Shown here: positions 51,311 to 60,131 of the stretch, in pieces
Numbering within the stretch: the stretch's first letter is position 1
Layout of the letters: every line of letters starts with the position of its first letter
NCBI RefSeq assembly: GCF_031979925.1
Contig: NZ_DALZFB010000001.1
Span: 62,001 to 126,000 of the forward strand
Origin: Pseudescherichia sp031979925
GTDB lineage: Bacteria; Pseudomonadota; Gammaproteobacteria; Enterobacterales; Enterobacteriaceae
Direction: 5' to 3'
Length of the DNA stretch: 64,000 nt
Translations under genes and position numbers: made by a program
The notes under the pieces: generated by a model
What the model was told of the DNA's origin: nothing
The model's database searches: none
Seen by the model: the letters and a program-made list of their open reading frames with translations, nothing else

Positions 51311-51705
51311 TGCGTAGATTTTTAGGACTTCTGCTGGCGCTGCCCCTGCTGGCTCACGCGGCAGGCGAGGGGGCATGGCAGGCGAGCAGCATCGGCATCA
51401 CCCTCAACCACCGGGGGGAGTCGATCTCTTCCCGACCGCTGGCCTCCTCTCAGCCCGTTTCCGGTCAGATGACGCTAGTGGCGTGGCGCTACGAGCTTAA
51501 CGGCCCGACCCCGGCCGGGCTGCGGGTGCGCCTCTGCTCGCAGATCCGCTGTACGGAGCTGGACGGAGAGAGCGGCACAACCCACGCTTTCAGCGGCATT
51601 TCTGCCGCTGAGCCACTGCGCTTTATCTGGGAAGTACCTGGCGGCGGACGCCTGCTGCCAGCGCTGAAGGTCAGCCGCAATGAGGTTATCGTTAACTACC
51701 GCTAA
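51310..51705 (+). CDS. flhE: Flagellar protein FlhE
   Basis: A 131-residue periplasmic protein with a signal peptide (RRFLGLLLALPLLAHA, cleavage near residue 17) and the conserved GEGAWQASSIGITLNHRGES segment (20 residues quoted). Two Cys (LCSQIRC) could form a disulfide. In E. coli and Salmonella FlhE is dispensable for filament assembly but limits proton leak through the export gate. The GTG start overlaps the flhA stop. In K-12 yecT and argS follow, whereas here a pectin-fragment pair intervenes. Confidence 0.94.
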   Translation: MRRFLGLLLALPLLAHAAGEGAWQASSIGITLNHRGESISSRPLASSQPVSGQMTLVAWRYELNGPTPAGLRVRLCSQIRCTELDGESGTTHAFSGISAAEPLRFIWEVPGGGRLLPALKVSRNEVIVNYR

Positions 51706-51718
51706 CCGCTTCATTCTT

Positions 51719-51759
51719 CGCCAGTCATCACCATTTTCAATGGGATTATGATGGCTGGC
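51719..51759 (+). terminator. Probable terminator of flhBAE
   Basis: GCCAGTCATCA pairs imperfectly with TGATGGCTGGC across an inner CCAT/ATGG pairing, followed by TCTCAATTTTT, 14 bases after the flhE stop codon. Confidence 0.45.
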
Positions 51760-51789
51760 TCTCAATTTTTGACCCCGCCTTTTGATGTG

Positions 51790-51809
51790 CTAGAAACACT
51801 GTTTTATAA
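51790..51809 (+). promoter_or_regulatory. KdgR-like operator before the transporter-GH105 pair
   Basis: TAGAAACACTGTTTTATAA (51791-51809) contains the palindromic core GAAACA-x-TGTTTtA typical of KdgR boxes (TGAAAC...GTTTCA), about 140 bases before the transporter start. KdgR represses pectin-catabolic genes in enterobacteria until ketodeoxygluconate appears, which fits the predicted function of the next two genes. Evidence is by motif and context only. Confidence 0.5.
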
Positions 51810-51947
51810 ATCAGTGACACGCGTAGTGAGACTCTTTGTATTTTTGCCAACCGTATCTGCGCAGTGGCAGAAACAGAAAGGTTTCTCCGGGCGCATCCTC
51901 TTACTTTAGCCGTGTAAGTACTCCCAAAACAAAAAGGGTTGGCGGCA

Positions 51948-53534
51948 ATGAAAACACGTAAAATTGGACTGGCGAACTACCTCGCCTACGGATCCGGTGA
52001 CTTTTTAGGGGCCGGGACGACAGCGTTGACCGCTGCGTGGCTCCTCTACTTCTACACAACGTTTTGTGGTTTAACGCCTATCGAGGCCACCTTCATCTTT
52101 GCTACCGCAAGGGTGCTGGATGCAGTCGTCAGCCCGCTGATGGGTTTCTTAACCGATAACTTCGGTTCGACTTGGCTGGGCAAGCGCTTTGGCCGCCGTA
52201 AGTTCTTTATTATGCTCGGCATCCCGTGCGTCTTTAGCTACTCCATTATGTGGGTTGGCGACATGGGCTTCTGGTACTACCTGCTCACCTACCTGCTGTT
52301 CGATATCGTCTACACCATGATCCTCGTCCCGTATGAGACGCTGGTACCGGAGATGACCGACGACTTCAAACAGAAGACCAAGTTCTCCGGGGCGCGTATC
52401 GGCATGGCGCAAATGTCGGCGATCCTCGCCTCGTTCCTGCCGGGGATCCTGCTCACCCACTTTGGGAAAGACAACCCGGTCTCCTTCTTTTACGCCAGCC
52501 TGGTCTTCTCAGTGCTCTGCGCCCTGATGCTGACCTTCGTCTGGTTCTTCACCTGGGAGCGTCCGCGTGAAGAGTGGACCGAAGCCGCTCTGCGTGCGGA
52601 AGAGGAGAAGAAGCACCTGACCTTCCGTCAGAGCATGAACCGTCTGTTTGTCGAACTCAGCTCTACCCTGCGCATCAAAATCTTCCGCCAGCATCTGGGG
52701 ATGTACCTTGGGGGCTATATTGCCCAGGACGTCTTCAACGCCGTCTTTACCTACTACGTCGTCTTCGTCCTGATGCAGGAGGCGTCGCTGGCCTCTAACC
52801 TGCTCGGCACCATGGCCATCTTCCAGTTCATTGCGGTCATCGCCATGATCCCGCTCTGCATCCGCTTTGGACCCGCGCCGTCCTACCGGATGGTGGTGAC
52901 GCTGTTTGGCTTAAGCTCTATCTCCTACGCCGTGCTCTACTACGCGGGCCTGAGCGATATCTACTCCCTGCTGCTGTTGGTTTCTGCCGTCGCCGGTCTC
53001 GGACGCGGAGGCATCAACTACGTGCCGTGGAATACCTACACCTATATCTCCGACGTGGATGAAGTGATCACCGGCCAGCGCCGGGAGGGGATCTTCGCTG
53101 GCATCATGACCCTGACCCGTAAAGCCTCCCAGGCCGGAGCGGTAATGCTGGTGGGGATCGTGATGCAGGCTTCTGGCTTCGTCTCCGGTCAGAAAACGCA
53201 GCCGGAGTCGGTCAGCCACACCATTCTGATGATCCTCTGCTTCGGTACGGTGGCGGTGCTGCTCTGCGGCTTCCTGGTATCGCTGCGCTTTAAGCTGAAC
53301 CTGAAAACCCACAGCGTGCTGCGGGAAGAGACGGCCAAAATGCGCCAGTCTGGCCGCGTGATGCCAGAGACCGTGACGCCGCAGGCGCGGGCCACCGTTG
53401 AGATGCTGGCGGGGATGCCATACGAGTCGCTGTGGGGCAACAACAATATCGGCTATCTGAATCGTAACAAGCCTGCCGCGCCGTCGCTGAAGGATCGCCC
53501 CGGCCATGAATTTAATACGCAAGAGGTTAAGTAA
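51948..53534 (+). CDS. GPH-family MFS transporter, probably for rhamnogalacturonides (RhiT-like)
   Basis: A 528-residue membrane protein with 12 predicted segments of the glycoside-pentoside-hexuronide:cation symporter family (KIGLANYLAYGSGDF at the start, 'LGKRFGRRKFFI' after TM2). The long hydrophilic C-terminal tail (about 470-528) is characteristic of the RhiT and YesK/YtcP-like oligouronide carriers. Its partner gene encodes a GH105 hydrolase directly downstream, which suggests import of unsaturated rhamnogalacturonan disaccharides. I chose the ATG at 51948; a TTG at 51939 in frame is less likely. Substrate specificity is inferred from the pair. Confidence 0.82.
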   Translation: MKTRKIGLANYLAYGSGDFLGAGTTALTAAWLLYFYTTFCGLTPIEATFIFATARVLDAVVSPLMGFLTDNFGSTWLGKRFGRRKFFIMLGIPCVFSYSIMWVGDMGFWYYLLTYLLFDIVYTMILVPYETLVPEMTDDFKQKTKFSGARIGMAQMSAILASFLPGILLTHFGKDNPVSFFYASLVFSVLCALMLTFVWFFTWERPREEWTEAALRAEEEKKHLTFRQSMNRLFVELSSTLRIKIFRQHLGMYLGGYIAQDVFNAVFTYYVVFVLMQEASLASNLLGTMAIFQFIAVIAMIPLCIRFGPAPSYRMVVTLFGLSSISYAVLYYAGLSDIYSLLLLVSAVAGLGRGGINYVPWNTYTYISDVDEVITGQRREGIFAGIMTLTRKASQAGAVMLVGIVMQASGFVSGQKTQPESVSHTILMILCFGTVAVLLCGFLVSLRFKLNLKTHSVLREETAKMRQSGRVMPETVTPQARATVEMLAGMPYESLWGNNNIGYLNRNKPAAPSLKDRPGHEFNTQEVK

Positions 53535-54674
53535 ATGATTGTTTATCCTGTCAAACATAGCCCTTTACTCTGCCAGCCGGCGCGCTTTATTGCCCGTGAT
53601 GAGCTGAAGGCACTGATCCAGAAGGTGACCCATAGCCTGGTCAATATTCAGGATGCATCCGGTGAGTTTTTACTGCGACTAGACGACGGGCGCGTCATTG
53701 ATACCAAAGGCTGGGCGGGCTGGGAGTGGACGCACGGCGTGGGGCTGTACGGCATGTATCAATACTATCGCCAGACCGGCGATGAGACGATGCGGGAGAT
53801 TATTGATAGCTGGTTCGCGGATCGCTTTGCCGAGGGGGCAACCACTAAGAACGTCAATACTATGGCACCGTTCCTGACCCTGGCGTATCGCTATGAGGAG
53901 ACCCGCAATCCGTCATACCTGCCGTGGCTTGAGAGCTGGGCCGAGTGGGCGATGAACGAGATGCCGCGCACCGAGCACGGCGGGATGCAGCACATCACGC
54001 TGGCGGAGGAGAATCACCAGCAGATGTGGGACGATACGCTGATGATGACCGTGCTGCCTTTGGCGAAAATCGGCAAGCTGCTCAATCGCCCGGAGTATGT
54101 CGAAGAGGCGGTCTACCAGTTCCTGCTGCACGTGCAGAACCTGATGGACCGGGAGACCGGTCTCTGGTTCCACGGCTGGAGCTACGAGGGTAACCATAAC
54201 TTTGCCCACGCGCGCTGGGCGCGAGGCAACAGCTGGCTGACCATTGTGATCCCGGACTTCCTTGAGCTGGTGGATCTGCCGGAGAACAACGCTGTTCGTC
54301 GCTACCTCGTACAGGTACTGAATGCGCAGATCGCCGCCCTGGCAAAATGTCAGGACGACAGCGGCCTGTGGCACACCCTGCTTGACGATCCGCACTCCTA
54401 TCTGGAGGCCTCGGCCACCGCCGGGTTCGCCTACGGCATTTTGAAAGCGGTGCGCAAGCGCTACGTCGGGCCGGAGTACGCTGAGGCCGCGGATAGAGCG
54501 ATTAAGGGGATTGTGAATAACATTTCGCCGGAAGGGGAGCTGCTGCAAACCTCCTTCGGGACCGGGATGGGATCGAATCTTGATTTCTACCGTAATATCC
54601 CGCTAACTTCGATGCCGTATGGCCAGGCGATGGCGATACTCTGTTTGACGGAGTATCTGCGGAAATACTTCTAA
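53535..54674 (+). CDS. GH105 unsaturated rhamnogalacturonyl hydrolase (RhiN/YteR-like)
   Basis: A 379-residue cytoplasmic (alpha/alpha)6-barrel protein of glycoside hydrolase family 105. The acidic catalytic motif WDDTLMM is at 165-171 (Asp167 by comparison with Bacillus YteR Asp143), with 'GWEWTHGVGLYGMYQ' near 62-76, HGWSYEGNHNFAHARWARG near 175-195 of the barrel, and a Gly-rich end (TSFGTGMGSNLDFY). Such enzymes release 4-deoxy-4,5-unsaturated galacturonate from rhamnogalacturonan disaccharides. It starts at the codon after the transporter stop, with AGAGG upstream. There is no signal peptide, so its substrate must be imported. Confidence 0.88.
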   Translation: MIVYPVKHSPLLCQPARFIARDELKALIQKVTHSLVNIQDASGEFLLRLDDGRVIDTKGWAGWEWTHGVGLYGMYQYYRQTGDETMREIIDSWFADRFAEGATTKNVNTMAPFLTLAYRYEETRNPSYLPWLESWAEWAMNEMPRTEHGGMQHITLAEENHQQMWDDTLMMTVLPLAKIGKLLNRPEYVEEAVYQFLLHVQNLMDRETGLWFHGWSYEGNHNFAHARWARGNSWLTIVIPDFLELVDLPENNAVRRYLVQVLNAQIAALAKCQDDSGLWHTLLDDPHSYLEASATAGFAYGILKAVRKRYVGPEYAEAADRAIKGIVNNISPEGELLQTSFGTGMGSNLDFYRNIPLTSMPYGQAMAILCLTEYLRKYF

Positions 54675-54685
54675 GGAGTGCCGCT

Positions 54686-54756
54686 CCTGTAGGCCTGATA
54701 AGCGAAGCGCCATCAGGCGTTTTCCCCGGTGGCGCTGCGCTAACCGGGGCTACAGG
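54686..54756. repeat. BIME: paired REP hairpins
   Basis: Outer arms CCTGTAG and CTACAGG enclose two hairpins: GCCTGAT with ATCAGGC, and CCCCGGT with ACCGGGG. It lies between the convergent GH105 gene and argS. A nearly identical unit occurs at 58296-58361. Confidence 0.8.
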
Positions 54757-54770
54757 AACTTTAATGCTCT

Positions 54771-56504
54771 TTACATCCGCTCGACGGTCTGGATCCCGAG
54801 GGTGTCCAGGCCCATCTTCAGCGTTTTGGCAGTGAGCTGCGCCAGCTTCAGACGGCTCAGGCGCGTTTCGTCGCTCTCAGCGGTAAGGATAGGGCAGTGC
54901 TCGTAGAAGCCAGAGAAGAGGCCCGCCAGATCGTAAAGATAGCTGCACATCACGTGCGGCGTACCTTCACGGGCAACCACATTCAACGTCTCTTCAAACT
55001 GCAGCAGACGCGCCGCCAGCTGAGCTTCGCGATCTTCAGTAATCACCACGTTGGCATTCGCCAGCACGCTCTCATCAATCTCCGCTTTGCGGAACACGGA
55101 GAGCACGCGGGTGTAGGCATACTGCATGTACGGCGCGGTATTGCCCTCAAAGGCCAGCATGTTATCCCAGTCAAAGATGTAGTCGGTGGTGCGGTTTTTG
55201 GAGAGATCCGCATACTTCACCGCGCCGATACCCACTGCGTTAGCCAGCTTTTCCAGCTCGTCGGCAGGCATATCCGGGTTCTTCTCGGCGACCAGACGGC
55301 GAGCGCGCTCCAGCGCCTCGTCCAGCAGGTCGGAGAGCTTCACCGTACCGCCCGCGCGGGTTTTGAACGGCTTGCCGTCTTTGCCCAGCATCATACCGAA
55401 CATGTGGTGCTCCAGCGGCACGCTCTCCGGCACGTAGCCTGCTTTGCGCACGATGGTCCACGCCTGCATCAGGTGCTGGTGCTGACGGGAGTCGATGTAG
55501 TAGAGCACGCGATCGGCATGCAGGGTCTCATAGCGGTATTTGGCACAGGCAATATCGGTTGTGGTATAGAGGTAGCCGCCATCCTTTTTCTGGATGATGA
55601 CGCCCATCGGCTCACCCTCTTTATTTTTGTACTCGTCGAGGAAGACCACGGTCGCGCCTTCGCTCTCCACCGCCAGCCCTTTGGCTTTCAGATCGGCGAC
55701 GATGCCCGGCAGCATCGGGTTATAGAGGCTTTCACCCATCACGTCCTTGCTGGTCAGGGTCACGTTCAGGCGATCGTAGTTGACCTGGTTCTGCGCCATG
55801 GTGATATCCACCAGCTTGCGCCACATCTGACGGCAGTACTCGTCCCCGCCCTGCAGTTTCACTACGTAGCCACGGGCGCGCTCGGCAAAGGCTTCATCTT
55901 CGTCGTAGTGCTTTTTCGCTTCGCGATAGAACGCTTCGAGATCCGCCAGCGCCATCTCGCCTGCGTTCTCCTGCTGCTTAAGCTCCAGGAATGCAATCAG
56001 CATCCCAAACTGGGTGCCCCAGTCACCGACGTGGTTGGCGCGGATCACCTTGTGGCCAAGCAGTTCCAGGGTACGTACGGAGGCGTCGCCGATGATGGTC
56101 GAGCGCAGATGGCCGACGTGCATCTCTTTCGCCACGTTCGGGGCAGAGTAGTCAACCACGATGGTCTGCGGCTCCGGGCGGGAGAGGCCCAGACGATCGG
56201 AGGTCAGGGCCTGGTTGACGTGGTCGGCCAGAAACGCCGGATCGAGGAAGATATTGATAAAGCCAGGGCCAGCAATCTCAACCTTGCTGGCAATGCCGTT
56301 GAGATCGAGGTGAGTCAGAACCTGCTCAGCAACCTGTCGCGGGGGCATGCCCAGTTTTTTTGCAACCGCCATGACGCCATTGGCCTGGTAGTCACCAAAC
56401 TGTACTTTTGCTGACTGACGAACCTGCGGCTCGCAATCCGCAGGCGCGCCTGCGGCAATCAGTGCCTGACTGATTTTTTCTGAGAGAAGTGCCTGAATAT
56501 TCAC
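54771..56504 (-). CDS. argS: Arginyl-tRNA synthetase
   Basis: A 577-residue class I synthetase of E. coli length. It has the N-terminal Add1 domain, the HIGH signature as HVGH (KEMHVGHLRS, about residues 130-140) and the anticodon-binding helical end. The KMSKS motif is degenerate, which is normal for ArgRS. The start is GTG at 56504 (MNIQALLSE). The gene reads back towards the GH105 gene and is divergent from yecM. Confidence 0.97.
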   Translation of the reverse strand: MNIQALLSEKISQALIAAGAPADCEPQVRQSAKVQFGDYQANGVMAVAKKLGMPPRQVAEQVLTHLDLNGIASKVEIAGPGFINIFLDPAFLADHVNQALTSDRLGLSRPEPQTIVVDYSAPNVAKEMHVGHLRSTIIGDASVRTLELLGHKVIRANHVGDWGTQFGMLIAFLELKQQENAGEMALADLEAFYREAKKHYDEDEAFAERARGYVVKLQGGDEYCRQMWRKLVDITMAQNQVNYDRLNVTLTSKDVMGESLYNPMLPGIVADLKAKGLAVESEGATVVFLDEYKNKEGEPMGVIIQKKDGGYLYTTTDIACAKYRYETLHADRVLYYIDSRQHQHLMQAWTIVRKAGYVPESVPLEHHMFGMMLGKDGKPFKTRAGGTVKLSDLLDEALERARRLVAEKNPDMPADELEKLANAVGIGAVKYADLSKNRTTDYIFDWDNMLAFEGNTAPYMQYAYTRVLSVFRKAEIDESVLANANVVITEDREAQLAARLLQFEETLNVVAREGTPHVMCSYLYDLAGLFSGFYEHCPILTAESDETRLSRLKLAQLTAKTLKMGLDTLGIQTVERM

Positions 56505-56749
56505 CGGGATACCTTACGTTAACGACGCAGCGCGCAAAAAGCTGCCTGCGTCGGGGTGTTGATAAGTAAAGCCGGGAGTATACTGCAATTGCCTGCTGCC
56601 GTCAGCCCTGTCAGGACGCGGGTTTTGCGCAAATAATCGGCAAGGTAATCGTGAATAATCATTCATTTGCCGGGTGGGGCAATCGACGTTTGGTGCGCGT
56701 CCGACAACAGGGTAAATTAGCGGCTTTGCGATAAACGAGGGCGTTGACC

Positions 56750-57316
56750 ATGGCTGACTGGCAGACCATTGACGAATTGCATGATATTTCTGCGGATCTC
56801 CCGCGCTTTACGAAAGCGTTAACAGAACTTGCCACCCGGCTGGAACTGGATATTGCGCCTCTGGAGGCGGATCACATTTCGCTGCGCTGCCACCAGAATA
56901 CGACCGCTGAACGCTGGCGTCGCGGCTTTGAGCAGTGCGGCACGCTGCTTTCAGAGAACATCATTAATGGCCGGCCGATCTGCCTCTTTAAGCTGCACCA
57001 GCCGGTTAAGGTGGCGCACTGGTCCTTTACGGTAGTGGAGCTGCCGTGGCCGGGCGAAAAACGCTATCCGCACGAAGGCTGGGAGCATATCGAGATCGTC
57101 CTGCCCGGCGAACCGGAGACCCTTAACGCCCGGGCGCTGGCGCTGCTGGCGGATGAGGGGCTTCGCCAGCCGGGTATCGCCATTAAAACCAGCTCGCCAA
57201 AAGGGGAGCACGAGCGCCTGCCCAACCCAACCCTTGCCGTGACGGATGGCACGGTAACGGTGAAATTTCACCCCTGGTCCATCGAAGAGATCGTCGCGAG
57301 CGAAAGCGACGCGTAG
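56750..57316 (+). CDS. yecM: YecM, vicinal-oxygen-chelate fold protein
   Basis: A 188-residue protein matching YecM along its length. The fold resembles glyoxalase/dioxygenase metal enzymes, with candidate ligands in DHISLRCH, EGWEHIEIVLPGEPE and KFHPWS. Its biochemical role is not established. I chose the ATG at 56750 with GAGG upstream; a TTG two codons earlier is in frame. cutC follows after 16 bp, so the two probably form an operon as in E. coli. Confidence 0.93.
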   Translation: MADWQTIDELHDISADLPRFTKALTELATRLELDIAPLEADHISLRCHQNTTAERWRRGFEQCGTLLSENIINGRPICLFKLHQPVKVAHWSFTVVELPWPGEKRYPHEGWEHIEIVLPGEPETLNARALALLADEGLRQPGIAIKTSSPKGEHERLPNPTLAVTDGTVTVKFHPWSIEEIVASESDA

Positions 57317-57332
57317 AACAGAGGAGGCAAAA

Positions 57333-58079
57333 ATGGCTCTGCTGGAGATCTGCTGTTATAGCCAGGCGAGCGCCGAGACCGCGCAGCTCAACGGGGCGGA
57401 TCGCATCGAGCTTTGTGCGGCGCCGAAAGAGGGCGGGTTGACACCCTCTCACGGCGTCCTGCGGCTGGTGCGCGAGACGGTGACGATTCCCGTGCACCCG
57501 ATTATCCGCCCGCGCGGGGGTGACTTCTGCTATACCGATGACGAATTCAGCGCCATGCTCGACGACGCCAGGCTGATACAGGCGCTTGGCTTTCCGGGCC
57601 TGGTAATCGGCGTACTGGAAGAGGACGGAAGTGTCGATATGCCCCGAATGCGGCAAATAATGCAGGCTGCAGAAGGCATGGCGGTGACTTTTCATCGCGC
57701 CTTTGATATGTGCAGAAATCCGCTGGAAGCTATTGATAAACTAGCCGATCTGGGCGTGTCGCGCATCCTGACTTCGGGGCAAAAGGCGTCAGCGGAGAAA
57801 GGACTTTCATTAATTACGGAACTAAAAGCACGATCCGGTGCTCCAATCATTATGGCTGGTGCTGGTGTTCGAGCCAGCAACCTGCATCTGTTTTTGGACG
57901 CAGGGGTGAAAGAGGTGCACAGCTCCGCGGGAATGTGGACGCCTTCACCCATGCGTTACCGTCAACAGGGATTGTCGATGTCATCTGACGCGCAGTCGGA
58001 TGAGTATCTGCGCTATTGCGTGGACGGTGAAATGGTAGCGGAAATGAAAGCGATGATTACCCATCATCGTGCGTTCTGA
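57333..58079 (+). CDS. cutC: CutC family protein
   Basis: A 248-residue TIM-barrel protein (MALLEICCYSQASAETAQ; ADRIELCAAP; HPIIRPRGGDFCY). The family was linked to copper handling, but later work in E. coli traced the phenotype to loss of the MicL sRNA, which is encoded within cutC. The matching 3' part here may carry that RNA, but I could not verify it. GGAGG precedes the ATG, and a strong terminator follows. Confidence 0.95.
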   Translation: MALLEICCYSQASAETAQLNGADRIELCAAPKEGGLTPSHGVLRLVRETVTIPVHPIIRPRGGDFCYTDDEFSAMLDDARLIQALGFPGLVIGVLEEDGSVDMPRMRQIMQAAEGMAVTFHRAFDMCRNPLEAIDKLADLGVSRILTSGQKASAEKGLSLITELKARSGAPIIMAGAGVRASNLHLFLDAGVKEVHSSAGMWTPSPMRYRQQGLSMSSDAQSDEYLRYCVDGEMVAEMKAMITHHRAF

Positions 58080-58130
58080 CCCTTTTTTACCGCACATCAT
58101 GTCGCCCAATATGATGCTTGCTTTGTACCA

Positions 58131-58163
58131 GGCCCCTGCCATTTCAACAGGGGCCATTTTTTT
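58131..58163 (+). terminator. Terminator after cutC
   Basis: GGCCCCTG pairs with CAGGGGCC around a 9-base loop, followed by ATTTTTTT. It lies 52 bases after the cutC stop. In E. coli this is also the 3' end of the MicL sRNA that starts within cutC. Confidence 0.88.
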
Positions 58164-58295
58164 CCTTCATATTTCAAACTGCAACTGTGTTGGCTGCCTC
58201 GCTCACACCGGTCACTTACCTATGTAAGCTCCCGGCGACTCGCTGCGTTGCCGCCTTGTTGCAGCTTGAACTATTTTGGAAAAAGTGCAGCGCGT

Positions 58296-58361
58296 GTAGG
58301 CCTGATAAGCGTAGCGCCATCAGGCGTTTTCCCCGGTGGCGCTGCACTTACCGGGGCTACA
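58296..58361. repeat. BIME: paired REP hairpins, second copy
   Basis: GTAGGCCTGATAAGCGTAGC begins a 65-base unit with the same two hairpins as at 54686 and only a few base differences. It sits in the 300-base gap between convergent cutC and cmoB, where K-12 has torYZ. Apart from this and the cutC terminator the gap holds no gene. Confidence 0.8.
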
Positions 58362-58379
58362 ACTATATTGACTACCGCG

Positions 58380-59351
58380 TTACGGCTTCTTCGCGATCAA
58401 TACCGCACGCAGCGGGGCCGGATAGCCCTCAATCGTCTTATTAGGGTCGTTCGGATCGAGGAACTCCGCCAGCGACTCGGTGATCATCCAGTCGGTGCGG
58501 CGCTGCTCCTCGGTGGTGGTCTGGCAGACGTCAACGATACGCACATCGACAAAACCACACTTCTCCAGCCAGTTTTTCAGCGCCAGCGCGGAGGGGATAA
58601 AGTAGACGTTACGCATCTGGGCATAGCGATCGCCGGGGATTAGCACCGTGCGCTCATCGCCCTCGACCACCAGCGTCTCCAGCACTAGCTCGCCTTCGCT
58701 CACCAGTTGATCCTTAAGTTGCCACAGGTGCTCGAGCGGGGAGCGGCGATGATAGAGCACGCCCATTGAGAAGACCGTGTCAAACGTGTTCAGCGCCGGA
58801 AGCTGCTCAATGCCCAGCGGCAGCAGGTGCGCCCGCTTGTCGCCGCCCAGCAGCTTGCGCACCGCCTCGAACTGGCAGAGGAACAGCTGGGTCGGGTCGA
58901 TACCTACCGCCAGGTGTGCACCTGCACCTACCATTCGCCACAGGTGATAGCCGCTGCCACAGCCGACGTCGAGGATCGTACGCCCGGTCAGGTCGGAGAG
59001 GTGCGGCAGAACGCGATCCCACTTCCAGTCGGAGCGCCACTCGGTATCGATATCAACGCCATAGAGCGAGAACGGCCCCTTGCGCCACGGCATCAGGTTA
59101 CGCAGCAGCGTATCGATGCGCTTGATCTGGCCTGGGCTGAGCGGGGTTTCGCTCTCTGCTGTCACGCTGTGCAACAGATCAAGCCGGTACGGCTGCATCT
59201 CCGGCAGAAACTCTACCGCGTTGGTCCACTGCTTAAACTGACCATGCAGAGCCCCGCGTTGCCAGGTGGCAATCTGTGCGGGCAGGGTCTCAAGCCAGTG
59301 GGCGAGCGTGCCTTTAGCAATCTGCTGATAGAAGTTACCGAACTCGATCAT
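58380..59351 (-). CDS. cmoB: tRNA (cmo5U34)-carboxymethyltransferase CmoB
   Basis: A 323-residue Rossmann-fold enzyme with the SAM-like site 'ILDVGCGSGYHLWRM' (near 125-140). It transfers a carboxymethyl group from carboxy-SAM to 5-hydroxyuridine at the wobble position of several tRNAs. It is nearly identical in architecture to the E. coli enzyme. It starts 4 bp inside the end of cmoA, which makes its cofactor, so the two are translationally coupled. Confidence 0.97.
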   Translation of the reverse strand: MIEFGNFYQQIAKGTLAHWLETLPAQIATWQRGALHGQFKQWTNAVEFLPEMQPYRLDLLHSVTAESETPLSPGQIKRIDTLLRNLMPWRKGPFSLYGVDIDTEWRSDWKWDRVLPHLSDLTGRTILDVGCGSGYHLWRMVGAGAHLAVGIDPTQLFLCQFEAVRKLLGGDKRAHLLPLGIEQLPALNTFDTVFSMGVLYHRRSPLEHLWQLKDQLVSEGELVLETLVVEGDERTVLIPGDRYAQMRNVYFIPSALALKNWLEKCGFVDVRIVDVCQTTTEEQRRTDWMITESLAEFLDPNDPNKTIEGYPAPLRAVLIAKKP

Positions 59352-60091
59352 GCCGACGCTCCTGCTTTCAGCGCCACCAGCGAACCAAAGTTAAAGCACT
59401 GGAACCAGAGTTCGCTATGCTCAAACCCGGCCTGGCGCAGGCGGGCCTTGTGCGTCTCCACCGAGTCGGTGAGCATCACGTTCTCTAGCATGCTGCGCTT
59501 CTGGCTAATCTCCAGCTCGCTGTAGCCGTTGGCACGTTTGAAATCGTGGTGCATGTTAAACAGCAGCTCGCCCGTGGTGGCATCCTCAAAGCTGAACTTC
59601 TCGGAAAGCACCAGCGCGCCGCCCGGATTCAGCCCCTGGTAGATGTTATCCAGCAGCGCCTGACGTTCAGCAGGCTCGAGGAATTGCAGGGTGAAGTTCA
59701 GCACCACCAGCGACGCGTTTTCAATGCGAATATGGCGAATATCGCCCTCAATGACCTCAACCGGCGTCGGCGCTTTATAGGCGTCAATATGGCGGCGGCA
59801 GCGTTCAACCATCGCCGGCGAGTTATCAACGGCAATAATTTTACACTCCGGATGGACGATATTACGGCGCACGGAGAGCGTGGCCGCGCCCAGCGAGCAG
59901 CCCAGATCGTAGACCTGGGTAGCGGGCTGCACGAAACGCTCCGCCAGCATGCCGATCATCGAGATAATGTTTGAGTAGCCGGGAACGGAGCGCTGGATCA
60001 TGTCCGGGAAGACTTCGGCTACCCGTTCATCGAATGTCCAGTCACCCAGGCTGGCGATAGGCGCAGAGAAAAGCGTGTCGCGGTGAGACAT
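59348..60091 (-). CDS. cmoA: Carboxy-S-adenosylmethionine synthase CmoA
   Basis: A 247-residue SAM-dependent enzyme with 'VYDLGCSLGAATLSV' (about 60-75) and 'IIAVDNSPAMVERCR'. It converts SAM and prephenate to carboxy-SAM for CmoB. cmoA is upstream of cmoB on the minus strand, with a 4-bp overlap. This completes the wobble-uridine modification pair. Confidence 0.97.
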   Translation of the reverse strand: MSHRDTLFSAPIASLGDWTFDERVAEVFPDMIQRSVPGYSNIISMIGMLAERFVQPATQVYDLGCSLGAATLSVRRNIVHPECKIIAVDNSPAMVERCRRHIDAYKAPTPVEVIEGDIRHIRIENASLVVLNFTLQFLEPAERQALLDNIYQGLNPGGALVLSEKFSFEDATTGELLFNMHHDFKRANGYSELEISQKRSMLENVMLTDSVETHKARLRQAGFEHSELWFQCFNFGSLVALKAGASA

Positions 60092-60131
60092 AACGTAAAA
60101 ATCCGAGAAAACAAAAGTGGCGTATTGTGCG

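Noticed and set aside
54897..56414. Long plus-strand open frame opposite argS
   Set aside because: It mirrors a highly conserved coding gene, has no family features or ribosome site, and is a by-product of codon usage in GC-rich DNA.
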